Source of the DNA: Tubulanus polymorphus
Lineage: Eukaryota > Nemertea > Palaeonemertea > Tubulaniformes > Tubulanidae
Assembly (NCBI RefSeq): GCF_964204645.1
Contig: NC_134031.1
Coordinates: 20,335,307-20,395,306, forward strand
DNA length: 60,000 bases
Direction: 5' to 3'
A program made the translations under genes and the position numbers. Of this stretch, positions 11,940 to 24,000 are shown piece by piece (position 1 is the first letter of the stretch; each line of letters opens with the position of its first letter). The notes below the pieces were generated by a model. That model saw nothing but the letters and a program-made list of their open reading frames with translations. It was not told where the DNA came from and made no database searches.

Positions 11940-14900
11940 TGCAGTATTACGATGCTGGTGGTTGCAGAGGATTGAATTGCTGGCAGACGCCCACCGATAC
12001 ACTAAACAAAGTTTCTGAGCAAAAAAGTTTTCTGCACTTTGCGCGAAGCGAAACAAAATAATTGATTTCGCTGCTTTAGGCCAATAGATAAATAACCACG
12101 GCACGTAGTAGTAGAAATATCGACGAGTTCGTAAAAGCTGAATATTGCACGGAAGTTAATTAGTTTCCCAGGTGTCACATTCTCATAGCTCTAACCGGCT
12201 AAATCACTAGCATCTCGCGCTTCTCTTGCACCCACCAGAACGCCAGAGCCAAGAGCAACCAGTCTTTTGAATAATTCTGACGAAATACTTGAATCCTTCC
12301 AACCCCTGTCACTTGCTAATGATGATCTCTAAGGTTAATTTGATCATTATTAGAAGTCTATAGAACGCCAATATTGATGATGTAGTACACATTGACTCAC
12401 ACACATCGTGCTGAATAATGCATAGTACATTTTTGTTATGGTTTTTATGACAAAAAAAAAAAACAAAATTGAAATTCTATGAAAATGTTGTGATTAGGTT
12501 TTAGGCAAAACGGGCTAATAATGAGCTGTCATCTATTCCCAACAGAACTAGTGACACATATTCAACGAATGTCAACAATCTCGCGATACAATTAATCTCA
12601 GAGATGGTACATGTCTGACGAGTGCTATTCACAGATTTACATGCTTGAATTTAAATGCCGAATAACAGCTCTGTAATCATTCAACTTATCTCTCATCCAC
12701 CTCCTGACAATGACACAATCTACGCATGAAATTTATAGCGCAGTAAATCATAGTCAAGTCTTATAGGAGGCAGGGCTGTCTGTAGCCGCAGGGGTCTTAC
12801 CACTCATTTCTAATGGATTTCTAATGCGTACCCCAGTATTTCAAATCCATTAACTTACATGTTCAGTACACAAGCATTTGTAGGTTTCATATAAAATCTC
12901 CATCAATTGAATGATCCAGGTGAACGTTCCCCTCTTTAAAACATGAGAAATTGTACCAGGCCACTGTACACTAATTTTCTGATTTTACTGGTTCAGATTT
13001 TATTGTGTTCGGCAAAATCAGATCAGAGACAATTCATATTGGAAACCACCAACTTTGCTGCCAAATAATGATTTATCACTTTTAATGAATATATCCGGGA
13101 TGAGCAATAATGTTGTACCTGTTCACTTATTGCTGGGGTGTATTTTTCGATGATAGAGGTATCAAATCTCAGTGGAACAGGCATCGGTAATATCAGGTCA
13201 AGTATTCACCATACAGCTGTGAATATATTTGTCTCAATGGGAAACGACATAGCAGGGGGATGGGGGGAGAGAAAGGGGAGTGAGATATGACAAACAAGCC
13301 GAGCTTCTTAGCAAGATTACGTGACATTAGAATATATATCACAATTCTTTGGCCACTTTGACTTGCAAATACGATAAACAGATTCACCACAGAACAACTA
13401 CGAAATGATGAACTCATCATCGATTGTGGATGCTGCAGGCGAAGGGGAGGGGGAGAAAACCGGGCATTCTAATGGACCGTATTCGGACACGTACGCGGAA
13501 CGATGTAGAATACCTCCAGCGTGCTTACGGCACCGCACTGCGCATACCATGTCTCAATCTAGATGCATCAGTATTTGAAGAACGGTGTTTTTTTATGTGA
13601 GTTGTCGATACGTGTGATACGAGATAAACTGACGATTGATGGACAGATTTAAAGCGTAAGAAGCATCCCCCCTCAAAAAATACAGAAAATAACAGAAGTT
13701 TATTTTGGTGTCATCTTCTATTTTAACATCGGCTGAACATATTTGAAAGCGATTATCAGCATAGATAGAATATTGACATCCACTCCGGTAGGGATAGAAA
13801 ATATTCTATAAGGGATGGCTGATTTTCAGAGGGGTGGTGGTAAAAATGAAAGGGGGTTGCCGCCGGGTGGAGAACACTGAAAACACTTCTGCATCTCGAT
13901 TGATTTTCTATCAGACAAAAGGAAACTTTTACAGCCCCTTACCCCCCCCCCCCGTAATCCTCACCGGTATCGATCACCATCGCCAATTCTAACCTACCAA
14001 AAATAAAGGTACTTGTGCACATTCAGCTTATCGTGAACGATAGAGAATAATACTTCAGCTGTAGCAGCCGTGATTATTATCGGTATCGGTATAAGTCACT
14101 TTACACAATGAAAGACATCGTGGTCTGTCTACTTGTTTGTGTGTGAACATCAATAGCAGACGTGTAATTGGATATATATATATGATTTGAACTATGATAT
14201 TTGATTCTTCGCACTCTGAAAAGGGGACCGTAGGGACTGCTGTATTCTGCTTATTCCTGCCATAATTGTGTAAAGGCGAAGGTAGATGAACGAACAATAT
14301 CTGTGATCGCTCGACTAAAAATCAGGGCCCGGTTTCATAGACTGAGTATCAAAGTTATCCCTAGGGGTAAATCCTCAATTTGGGTGACGACCACCATAGT
14401 TACAATGAGAAACCATGGTTATAACTGACAAATTTAAAAATGTTCCCAGGGACTATTTTTCTTCCACATCAGCCCAGGATTCTCGAAAATATCACCAACT
14501 CAGCGACGGCTGATAATTGAATTGAATTGACAAGCAACCAGTCTAGCCCTGTACAGTGTTTTCAATAAGAAATTGACAAGCTAGGTCCCTTCGAAAAACA
14601 GGAGGGTCTCATAATATGTCACAGTCCCTGAAAGAACAGCTGGTTTGAAATAACAGGCGGGTCCTTTACAAAAGACAGACGGGTCTGGGACCTGGGACCT
14701 GGCTCTTATTGAAAACACTGTGTATAATGATGATGTAGTGTACATCCTCAAAAAATAGTTATTAAAATGTATCAAAAATAAGATTAGATATATTTTGTAA
14801 TGTCAATATTGATGACGTGGTGCACAGACTCACACAGAACCTCTTAAATAATGCATACTAGGTATCAATATATATAAACATCGATTTTAACAGGGTCTAA

Positions 14901-15318
14901 AAACAGGATGAAAACCAAGCACGATTCTGTATGAATTTATGCTTGAATATGATTTATATGATAATTCAGAGCAGTGAGTTTAATACATCTCACGCGTGTT
15001 AATGCATAGATTTCAGTTGGCACATCGCGACCACAATGACTATTTCAGATATAACGCGTATTGAAATACGAAATACATCGAATTCGTATCGGACACATAA
15101 ACTAAATTCAAACCAAGCGTAATTCGGAGATATGAGACACGCGTGAAGAAGAGGCCGCGAGTCGACAGCTCCAGGCGATTTACAACGCGAAATCAAGCGT
15201 CTTCGAAATTTTCACAACCGACTGCTTCTTCCGAAACTACCGTCATGTAATCCTCATCGGGTAGATAATATTATTATGTTTTTCACGTGAAATCGGCAGA
15301 TGTTTTCACTGTCACCGG
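11940..15318. other. Gene-free stretch with fragments of repeats
   Basis: No coding region is supported. At 14324-14340 the sequence GGGCCCGGTTTCATAG resembles one end of the GGGGCCGGTT MITE family, but I do not find a clean partner end. A poly-C run lies at 13941-13953. Confidence 0.4.
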
Positions 15319-15382
15319 GAGTTGAGATATCGATATTCTGAGATTTGTGGGAGTTGAGATATCGATATTCTAAGATTTGTTA
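15319..15382. repeat. 32-bp tandem duplication
   Basis: Two adjacent copies of a 32-bp unit starting GGGAGTTGAGATATCGATAT, differing at one base (TTCTGAG versus TTCTAAG). Each has the palindrome ATATCGATAT. Confidence 0.85.
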
Positions 15383-15490
15383 CATCGTGTATTCGTGTAC
15401 TATAGCCCACGAGATTCCAAAACGAGATACAAAAGAACATTCAAATCCTGGTTGTGGCAGAATTCCTTCATGTGAAGACTTTTCACTGGC

Positions 15491-16418
15491 CTCTCCATTC
15501 CCACTCCCCACTGCATTCCTTCTCCATTCCCACTGCATTCCCACTCCCCACAGCATTCCCTCTCCATTCCCACTCCCCACAGCATTTCCACTCCATTCCC
15601 ACTCCCCACAGCATTCCCTCTCCATTCCCACTCCCCACAACATTTCCACTCCATTCCCACTCCCCACAGCATTCCCTCTCCATTCCCACTCCCCACAGCA
15701 TTCCCTCTCCATTCCCACTCCCCACAGCATTCCCTCTCCATTCCCACTCCCCACAGCATTCCCTCTCCATTCCCACTCCCCACAACATTTCCACTCCATT
15801 CCCACTCCCCACAGCATTCCCTCTCCATTCCCACTCCCCACAGCATTCCCTCTCCATTCCCACTCCCCACAGCATTCCCTCTCCATTCCCACTCCCCACA
15901 GCATTCCCTCTCCATTCCCACTCCCCACAGCATTCCCTCTCCCCACAACATTTCCACTCCATTCCCACTCCCCACAGCATTCCCTCTCCATTCCCACTGC
16001 ATTCCCACTCCCCACAGCATTCCCTCTCCATTCCCACTCCCCACAGCATTCCCTCTCCATTCCCACTCCCCACAGCATTCCCTCTCCATTCCCACTCCCC
16101 ACAGCATTCCCTCTCCATTCCCACTCCCCACAACATTTCCACTCCATTCCCACTCCCCACAGCATTCCCTCTCCATTCCCACTGCATTCCCACTCCCCAC
16201 AGCATTCCCTCTCCATTCCCACTCCCCACAGCATTTCCACTCCATTCCCACTCCCCACAGCATTCCCTCTCCATTCCCACTCCCCACAGCATTCCCTCTC
16301 CATTCCCACTCCCCACAACATTTCCACTCCATTCCCACTCCCCACAGCATTCCCTCTCCATCCCCACAGCATTTCCACTCCATTCCCACTCCCCACAGCA
16401 TTCCCTCTCCATTCCCAC
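15491..16418. repeat. 29-bp CT-rich minisatellite, about 32 copies
   Basis: The basic unit is 29 bp (CCCCACAGCATTCCCTCTCC followed by ATTCCCACT). Variant copies with ACAACATTTCCACTCC recur at intervals, so a higher-order pattern exists. Since 29 is not a multiple of three and the unit lacks stops, all frames on both strands stay open for 300 codons or more. These long frames are by-products of the repeat. The strong purine/pyrimidine strand asymmetry could favour triplex or slipped structures. Confidence 0.93.
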
Positions 16419-16419
16419 A

Positions 16420-17120
16420 TTCACACTCCTAAGTGGGCTCAAAAGTTATTACATATCATCAAGGCCTTTTTAAAATTAATTACTTTGAGTTTTACACGAA
16501 AAAATGGGAGGCCAAAAAATGAAGAATTAATCTAAAAAAAAAAAATCAAAATTGAATTCTAATCAAAAAATTTTTTTTTATAACAAACATTTTTAGATGG
16601 AAGGAAACAGAAAAAGGAAATTTTTAAAATCATTATTCGAATATTTTCCACGTAAAATCTGAGGAAGATATTATAAAGAGTGAAAATGTTGATGCATTTG
16701 ATTCAAATTATGGAAGAAATTTTTCTTTTTAAATTTTTCAAATCACCAGAATGAAAATTAAGACAGACATGAATCGAAACAAAATGGAATAATTTGTGAT
16801 GAATATAGGAAGAAGGGCTAACAAAATAAAGGCCTAAATCATCAACAGGTAATTTGCATTCTATCGAAAAAAATTGTAAAACTGTCTCAATATAATGGAT
16901 GGGAATCGTACAAGATTATGTTATTTTAAGCCGGTTGTTGCATAAAGGTGTCCATTAACGCGATGTAGCAATGAGTGGTCGCTGCCCGGCTGTTGACAGT
17001 GATCGATTATATAATTACTTACTCGTTATTAGAGATGGGCCCAGTTTGACGACGGCGTGAGAGTCGTAGCGCGTCGGTGAACATTGTAACTTATCTTTCA
17101 CATCGATGCACGTTAAATAG
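16420..17120. other. Gene-free AT-rich stretch
   Basis: Several A and T runs (16533-16580) and otherwise unique AT-rich DNA. A CpG-rich patch lies at about 17030-17080. No gene seen. Confidence 0.4.
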
Positions 17121-17123
17121 TGG

Positions 17124-17457
17124 ACGTTTATCATATCATCGCGAAATGACATTTCTGACTTTATTGAACTCATTTTCTACATCGATGCCTTCTATCTAAC
17201 TTATCATTCTGTCATTCCTCACCCTCAATACCCCCTCCACCCTCAATACCCCCTCCACCCTCGATACCCCTCCACCCTCGATACCCCTCCACCCTCGATA
17301 CCCCCTCCACCCTCGATACCCCTCCACCCTCAATACCCCCTCCACCCTCGATACCCCTCCACCCTCGATACCCCTCCACCCTCGATACCCCCTCCACCCT
17401 CAATTCCCCTCCACCCTCAATACCCCCTCCACCCTCAATACCCGGCATTTTAATCTC
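17124..17457 (-). mobile_element. Minisatellite-bearing non-autonomous element, copy 2
   Basis: This is the inverted second copy of the element at 4495-4967. The array (17219-17443) has 17- and 18-bp versions of CCCTCCACCCTCGATACC. Right of it, GGCATTTTAATCTCAC is the reverse complement of the left border of copy 1. Left of it, TCATTCCTC, CTTCTATCTAACTT, TTCTGACTTTATTGAACTC and ATCATATCATCGCGAAATGA match the copy 1 tail in order. Array length differs (about 225 versus 378 bp), as expected if the array changes after insertion. Confidence 0.75.
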
Positions 17458-17459
17458 AC

Positions 17460-19610
17460 CTCAGTGGAGATACAGGAACATGTGAACCTCAGTTGCACAA
17501 AGAAAAATGTACAAATGAACCCTGAATAGACAAGCGCCAAAAATGGTATAGTCCAGGAGAAATATTCAACAGCTCTTCTACACAACCGCTCTGATGCTGC
17601 GTCTTTCTGCATCTCCACTTTCCGAGTGTTTAATGAACACTAAGCATTTATGGAATGTCATTTTTCATTGTTTTGTGTCGTCAATTCAATGCATGTCTAA
17701 TCCTATGTACAAATGTTATATATGATGCAACAAAGTTTAAGTCTCTCTCTCTCTCATGGTCCGGTTCCACACTGTGGATCTATCATTTTTAATTAACTTT
17801 GACTCTTTTCCATTGCGCTTTTCCAGAAGACAATAAAATAGAAGATCTCCGACATCGCCGAGACAGAAAAATTGGCAGAAACTTCAAAACGTATTAATGG
17901 AAAGAGAAAGTAGATGATTCCTCTTCTTGGTGAACACAATCTACCAAGGTCATCGGTCTTTACTGAGATTTATGTAGTAAACAATGTATTGAATTTCATA
18001 TTGCGCTATCACACTTCTATGGCATCGTCGCTGTAAACTTCTGATTAAAAACTGAATTTTTCATCGACACCCGAGAGACATTTAAATGGCTTCATGAAGT
18101 CGACAGGATGCTTTTAGCTATTATTAATTTCGATTCATAAAAACGGATAAGATTACGAGCGTTTTATTTCCGGGCGCGGCTTTGAATTCAAAGACTTCAG
18201 TTCACACGAGCTGTTTCCAATAAAACTAGGAGTCTACGGACACCGTGCCAACTATTGCTCGACAATCTGACGATTTCAATATTCAACGCCCCCTGGCGAA
18301 CAAATACAGAAACCAATGACCTGGAAACTCATCGCAATCATAGAACACGTCTTGAGCCGTAACTAATTGATAGCGGTAACAAAATACGCACAGGTACCAT
18401 TATCAATTCTGTAAATAAAATCTCCCCCTGGTAGCTGGAACAAAACACTGAATAATGCTAATTAGACACGAGGAGATGCTGTTCTACAATAGTGCTATGC
18501 TCCAATTGGGCTGAAAAAAATTCTAAGATATTGACGTCTCAGTCAGTAGATATAAACTAAACCGTCCAAAACAGACGTTTCAAATCGAGCACTCACAAAG
18601 TAATCGCAGAGTATTCAACAATAATCTAGAAAAAACATCGGCTTCTTGCAAATCAAACCGGCAGACTTTATTGACAAACGTGCAATTTATCGCTCTGAGA
18701 AGTTGCAAAAGATTTTTTCTTCGGTACATATAATCAATTGAATTGATCAGTGATGGGAGCTACGCAGTAGAGTATGTCAGAGTTCATTTTGATGATAGAT
18801 TTAAAAAGACATGACTCGCTCATAGATGTGTGAATAGCTGCATTGAGGCAATGTTGAAGGTTTGGCTCCAATTTACTCGGGCCAGAAGCTCAAAATATGG
18901 TTAAAGATAACCGTTGGATTGGATTAATACCATAGTCAATTAACAATGAACTTTGTGTAATTGTCACTACGTCAACTATCCACTGGTTAACTGTAAACAA
19001 CTTTTGAGCATCTGGCCCCTGGTCAATGAATTGTCATCAAACTGATATAGTCTTCATATTTGTATAATTGGTTATTATCTATCTTTATATCTGTCTCTGG
19101 CATGTTGTGCTCGTCGCGAAGCGTTTATTGTTTTGAAATGTCCTAGAATTTACCATGGATTGGATTGAAATTCTTAATGTCTAAAACAAAATAATAGCAA
19201 GTGACTGCAGGTAAAAACAACAACCAGTGATAACGCACTCTGATTTGGTCCATTCTAAGTTGGTCTGTTCCAGGTCTAACGTCGCTTATAACTACAAACT
19301 AATGAATAAATGATTAGTCAACTCACTGAGAAATTCAATGGCATTTAGGTTCGGTAAAACTACCCTTCACCCCACATGACCAGTCGGGCATTAGAAACTA
19401 TCGACCGCACATCGGTTTCCTGTCATCAGCGTCGATTGTGGCGTTTTCTATCAAACGCTCGGAAGTTTGACGTAATATCGAAAAAGATATTTAAAAAATC
19501 GTTTCCGTCACCGAAATGGACAAATAATTAGACCGTGTTGGCAGCGAATCGCCGCAAGTTGTAACAACAACGAGACCGACCGCTGAGCAAACATATAAAA
19601 ACACATTCGA
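17460..19610. other. Gene-free stretch
   Basis: No exon or clear repeat found. A short CT dinucleotide run lies at 17743-17754. The sequence at 18060-18300 is richer in CpG than its surroundings. Confidence 0.35.
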
Positions 19611-19651
19611 TGGCGATGGCGATGGCGGCGGCGGCGGCGGCGGCGGCGGCG
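19608..19651. repeat. GGCGAT/GGC trinucleotide repeat
   Basis: GATGGCGATGGCGATGGCGG passes into pure GGC repeats. A minus-strand frame through it would read as a proline run; nothing else supports coding. Confidence 0.85.
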
Positions 19652-20146
19652 TCACGCTGCTGAGAGAATGAAAAACATGACGCAATCGCCAGAATTATAG
19701 AGAGAGAATTTTTACTGTAAGTCGAATCACACGCGGGGATTCGAATTAAACGGCATCATGATAATTGCTTATCGTACGACCCCTCCCTCCGTGATCTATA
19801 GCGGTATCAGGCCACACTCAGCTACCGATCTAGAAAATTTAAAAAGGGCGTTGCACTTTAGATAAAAAGAAATTTGTTGTCGCAAAAAGCGGCAAGAAAA
19901 TGTAGAAAAATTGATTCTTGTATTCAAAATCATTATTTTCAAAAAACGGTTTACATTTCTTAGTTTTGGTTTTTTTCAACCACGTATAATCAAGAGAGAG
20001 GGATGTATGAATGTCCAACGCCACTCGAGCAAGGCTAACTACGTAACAGCTCCAGTGCCAACTCTACGGGTATACAAGTTTAGTGGCAATAGGGGGCAGC
20101 ACTGATTATCATAATGGCAGTGAACGTGTGTTAATGAACCTGATCT
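19652..20146. other. Gene-free stretch
   Basis: AT-rich sequence with short overlapping frames on both strands and no recognisable domain. Confidence 0.4.
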
Positions 20147-20519
20147 CTACCGCAGTAAGAAGCACTGTTTCAGTCGACCGCAGTAAGAAGCACTGTTTCG
20201 GTCGACCGCGGTAAGAAGCACTGCTTCAGTCGACCGCAGTAAGAAGCACTGTTTCAGTCGACCGCGGTAAGAAGCACTGCTTCAGTCGACCGCAGTAAGA
20301 AGCACTGTTTCAGTGGACCGCGGTAAGAAGCACTGCTTCAGTCTCTACCGCAGTAAGAAGCACTGTTTCAGTCGACCGCGGTAAGAAGCAATGCTTCAGT
20401 CTACCGCGGTAAGAAGCACTGTTTCAGTCTACCGCGGTAAGAAGCACTGTTTCAGTCTACGGCAGTAAGAAGCACTGCTTCAGTCGACCGGAGTAAGAAG
20501 CAATGCTTCAGTCGACCGG
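20147..20519. repeat. 28-bp minisatellite, about 13 copies
   Basis: Unit CCGCAGTAAGAAGCACTGTT followed by TCAGTCGA, repeated with no spacers. Copies alternate between CCGCAG and CCGCGG and between GTTTC and GCTTC, which suggests expansion from dimers. The palindromic GTCGAC-like junction (CAGTCGACCG) is repeated each time. Confidence 0.92.
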
Positions 20520-20943
20520 ATGTGCAGCCATTTTCTCAGTAAAACCCTAACGGTGCATTCAATCTCGATCCCCACTTTCCATAGTACAAATAATTGACCA
20601 ACTCGCTCTCAACAGAAAAAAACCTGATAGCAGCTTCGGTCATTGTTCAGTCAAACCACTGAACTCTGAATTTGTGTCGGGAAGTGGCATGCATTATTCA
20701 GTGTCAGTGACACTCGGGCGAACGAGTCAACTCGGCTTTTCCCCGTGGTGCGCGCGACTCAGCGTGACCTAATGAATTTATCATTAACACGAGGAAATCC
20801 CGCTGAGGAATTAATAGCGCTTTACTTCGCACCGCGTCGTCAAACACGCGCCCCGATATTAACATCGCTAATTCTGATCGTTTTTGCCGGACATTTTTTC
20901 AGGCGTCCTTCGCATTAGGGAAATATTCCGTATAACAAAACCC

Positions 20944-21062
20944 CGGCGACAGGTCCTCTCAGGTCGATATATGACCGGACTGTCGTAAGAACATGTTACT
21001 GCTGGCGACAGTTCCTCTCAGGTCGATATACGACCGGAATGTCGTAAGAACACGTTACTGCT
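20944..21062. repeat. Tandem pair of about 60 bp with inner palindrome
   Basis: Two copies of a unit beginning GGCGACAG and TCCTCTCAGGTCGATATA, each ending AACA(T/C)GTTACTGCT. The inner GGTCGATAT(A/G)(T/C)GACC is a near-palindrome. Confidence 0.8.
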
Positions 21063-21069
21063 GATTTTC

Positions 21070-24000
21070 TCACGATCTTTACCATTTAAGAACATTTAAC
21101 GAAGCCCTCTAAAAGCTTAGGTCAGTTTGGACATCAAACACTGAAGTTCAAGATACACCTATACAGCAGTAATGTCAAGTCAGTGCTCGTGTATGTCTCT
21201 GAATCGCGGGGAACAAGTAAGGATGAAATGAACAGGCTGTCTATCCGTCGTCCACAACAGTGCCTGTGTCGGATCTGCAAGGTGTTTTGGAATAGAATAG
21301 AATAGAATGCCAATTTTTGGCCAAGGAGAACAAGAAAGGCCTCAATGATAGGCCTTTCTTGTTTCTGAGCACAAAATGCATGAAAAAAAAAAAGTTCTCT
21401 TTTTGGTTTTGGGTGAATTTAACATCAAACAAAACATAAGTTAGGAGCGTTAATGATGATAATAATAACGACAAGGAATTCAGCTTTCAATCCGTATAAA
21501 CAGACGACACAGAAAATGAAAACAAGTTTAATCAAAAGCTTTGCAGAAAAGAATAAATGTCACCAAAATTTCCAGACGACAGACTCACAGACACAGACAC
21601 TGACAAACTCTTTTTGAGGTAAAATGAACCGTTGAGGAAGTAAATGGCATAACCATCAGAGCCTGTGGACTGATCTCATTTCATAGGATCCATTAAATTC
21701 TCGAACCCTTTAAGCTAAAGTAAACTTGCAAAGCGCTTTTCATCGTACTTCAAATACGACATCAAATATAACACGTATAAACGCTGTCAAGCGCCGCGTG
21801 GAAATGAGTAACCCGACCGACGGACCGACCAACGGACCAGCGAACGGTATAACCCGTAAATAAGCTGTTTATTTCGTTTAGCGTGAAAATATTTCGCCGG
21901 TAATGGGATTTTCAGCGGCACTTGTCGAGCGTCTCTCGACGATATCTTCCGCGGCAGCCGCCATCAATACCAGCTGCGTACACGCCCGCAAACAACGACA
22001 GATATAAAATTGTTCGTTTATTACACCAAAATATGCAGGCATTTTTTTAAAATATCGAGTCGATCAAATACCGCAGAGGTTTATGTTAAACTGAATTATT
22101 CCGTGCTACATGAGTTCAAGCCCAGTAAGGCAACCTAAATTCATACGAGTCATTCATCAGGGCGAATAGATTTGAAGCTACACTTTTTTTCATAATCAGA
22201 CAAAATCTGGTCGATTTTTGAAGTAATGAATGAACTGAGTTTTATTTAAAACTTTCCTCCGTCGTGCTGTGCATCAGAATAATTTGAACAGACTATTTGG
22301 GTTTAATTTGACACTTGTAAATATTTTTTTCTTAGCAGCTTTGTATGTATATACTGTTTTCTGTCACTTGTGTGACTTGGATGTGATAAAAAACCTGGAT
22401 AACTGGAATCCATACTTGCAAGCACATGTTTTAGTGACTAAGACTTAAAGGGTGTCTTTCCTATGATCTAATGGTTAATGTACAATGAGCATTTTTTGTC
22501 AGTCGAAAAGCGTGAACGAACTTCTTCATTCCTGCCCTTCAAAAAACGTTCACACGTGTTTGCATTGCAAGGTCCCTGAAGGCTGGCTGCAGGTTGGTAA
22601 TTTCATTTACGGCTTATTGGCCTTCATTTTTATCGGCTTCTTTACTAATGTAATGTAATGTCATGGAAATTGGCAATGAGAAGAACATTTCGAGAATTGT
22701 CTGCGAGACATTTGCTTTTGACAGCGCGATGATCAAATCAGAGCCATATCAAAAATCATCAACATCATCTTCTGCATTCGAACAAGAAAAACCTGCGCGG
22801 AATATGAAGTCGTGACGTGACTGGCAACAACTTTCAACTGTTCAACATTTCATGACTGTTTACCCACAAACAGTGATCTCAGGTCGTGCGCGAAGTACAG
22901 CGCAGTGGCACCAATAACACATCTATTGGCAGCGATCACACGAGTGCGCACACGTGCTAACTGACATTCGGTTTCACTTAGTTCACAAATAGTCGACTAA
23001 CACTTGATAAACCGAGTTCTCCCAGGCGGATCCTCACCAGCCACAAGCTGAATCCTCGATTGCCGCAGTAGATCGCGTGGTCCTCGTTCCCAGCAGTAAC
23101 ATCGCGTGTTTCGAAGTCTTCAAATTCTCATCGATCGCGTCACGGTTGACGAACTAGAATCGCGTGCCGACGATATTTCCTAACGGGGCCGCATCACAGA
23201 AATTTTCCCCACACCATGAAAGACTAAGAAGCTTATTGCGATAATTAGATTGTATTCGGATATTGTTGCCGGTTACAAAAAAAACAATTCCATCTTAAAA
23301 AGTCCATTCGCCCGTTATTAGTTTTTAACAACACCTGCGATCACCTCCGTCAATTCGTCAGTGGTCAAGGTCGAATCGTCATTGATTGACTGTAATGTAT
23401 AAAAACATCCTCTTATACAGATCTATAACGGAAGTTAATGGGGCGACAGAGGTCTTCTGTTTACTAATGACTTACACTCCCAGACTGGTGAGATTTTGTC
23501 TGAGCAGAAGGTCGTTGGTCGTTGGTCGTTCATGACATGTGAAAATAATAGGGCAGTGATAGAGATAAAGGCGAATTTTATCGGTGAATTTATTCACTGA
23601 ATTGATTCTCACCGAAGGTCGCGATGCAAATTGTCTAGTCTGGCAATTCGATTTGAACGAATCACAAATGCTGATCCAAATTTTCAATCGGGGATTGCTA
23701 ATTTCGCAGTTTTTGTATCATCTTGATCAGAGAAATGAAGTCCAACGCACAAACGAGATAAGGAAAAAATTATATGTCATGTGCATTGTGGTCAAAAGTT
23801 GTAGGAAATAGAACTAGTTCTATTCCTTTGTCACCCTGAGTAAGCCTTTAGACCCATATGTGAAAAACCAACAGCTTAGGCCACTGTGCCACTGTGCCAC
23901 TCAGACACTAATGAGATTCATAACAAATCCATTCAGATCAGCTGAAGTTGCATTCTAATCCAAAAATTCGATTTCGGAGGCAAAAGTCTTGAGCCCCTCG

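Noticed and set aside
15345-16535. A 396-codon plus-strand frame and 300-346-codon frames on both strands rich in SPFPLPT or GMLWGV
   Set aside because: They are the read-through of a 29-bp tandem repeat without stop codons in any frame; no start context, signal or domain.
20147-20519. CRISPR-like regular 28-bp repeats
   Set aside because: The units abut with no unique spacers and the DNA is eukaryotic; it is a minisatellite.
21329-21363. MicroRNA precursor or bacterial-type terminator
   Set aside because: A 14-bp stem is too short for an animal pre-miRNA, and a rho-independent terminator has no meaning in this genome.
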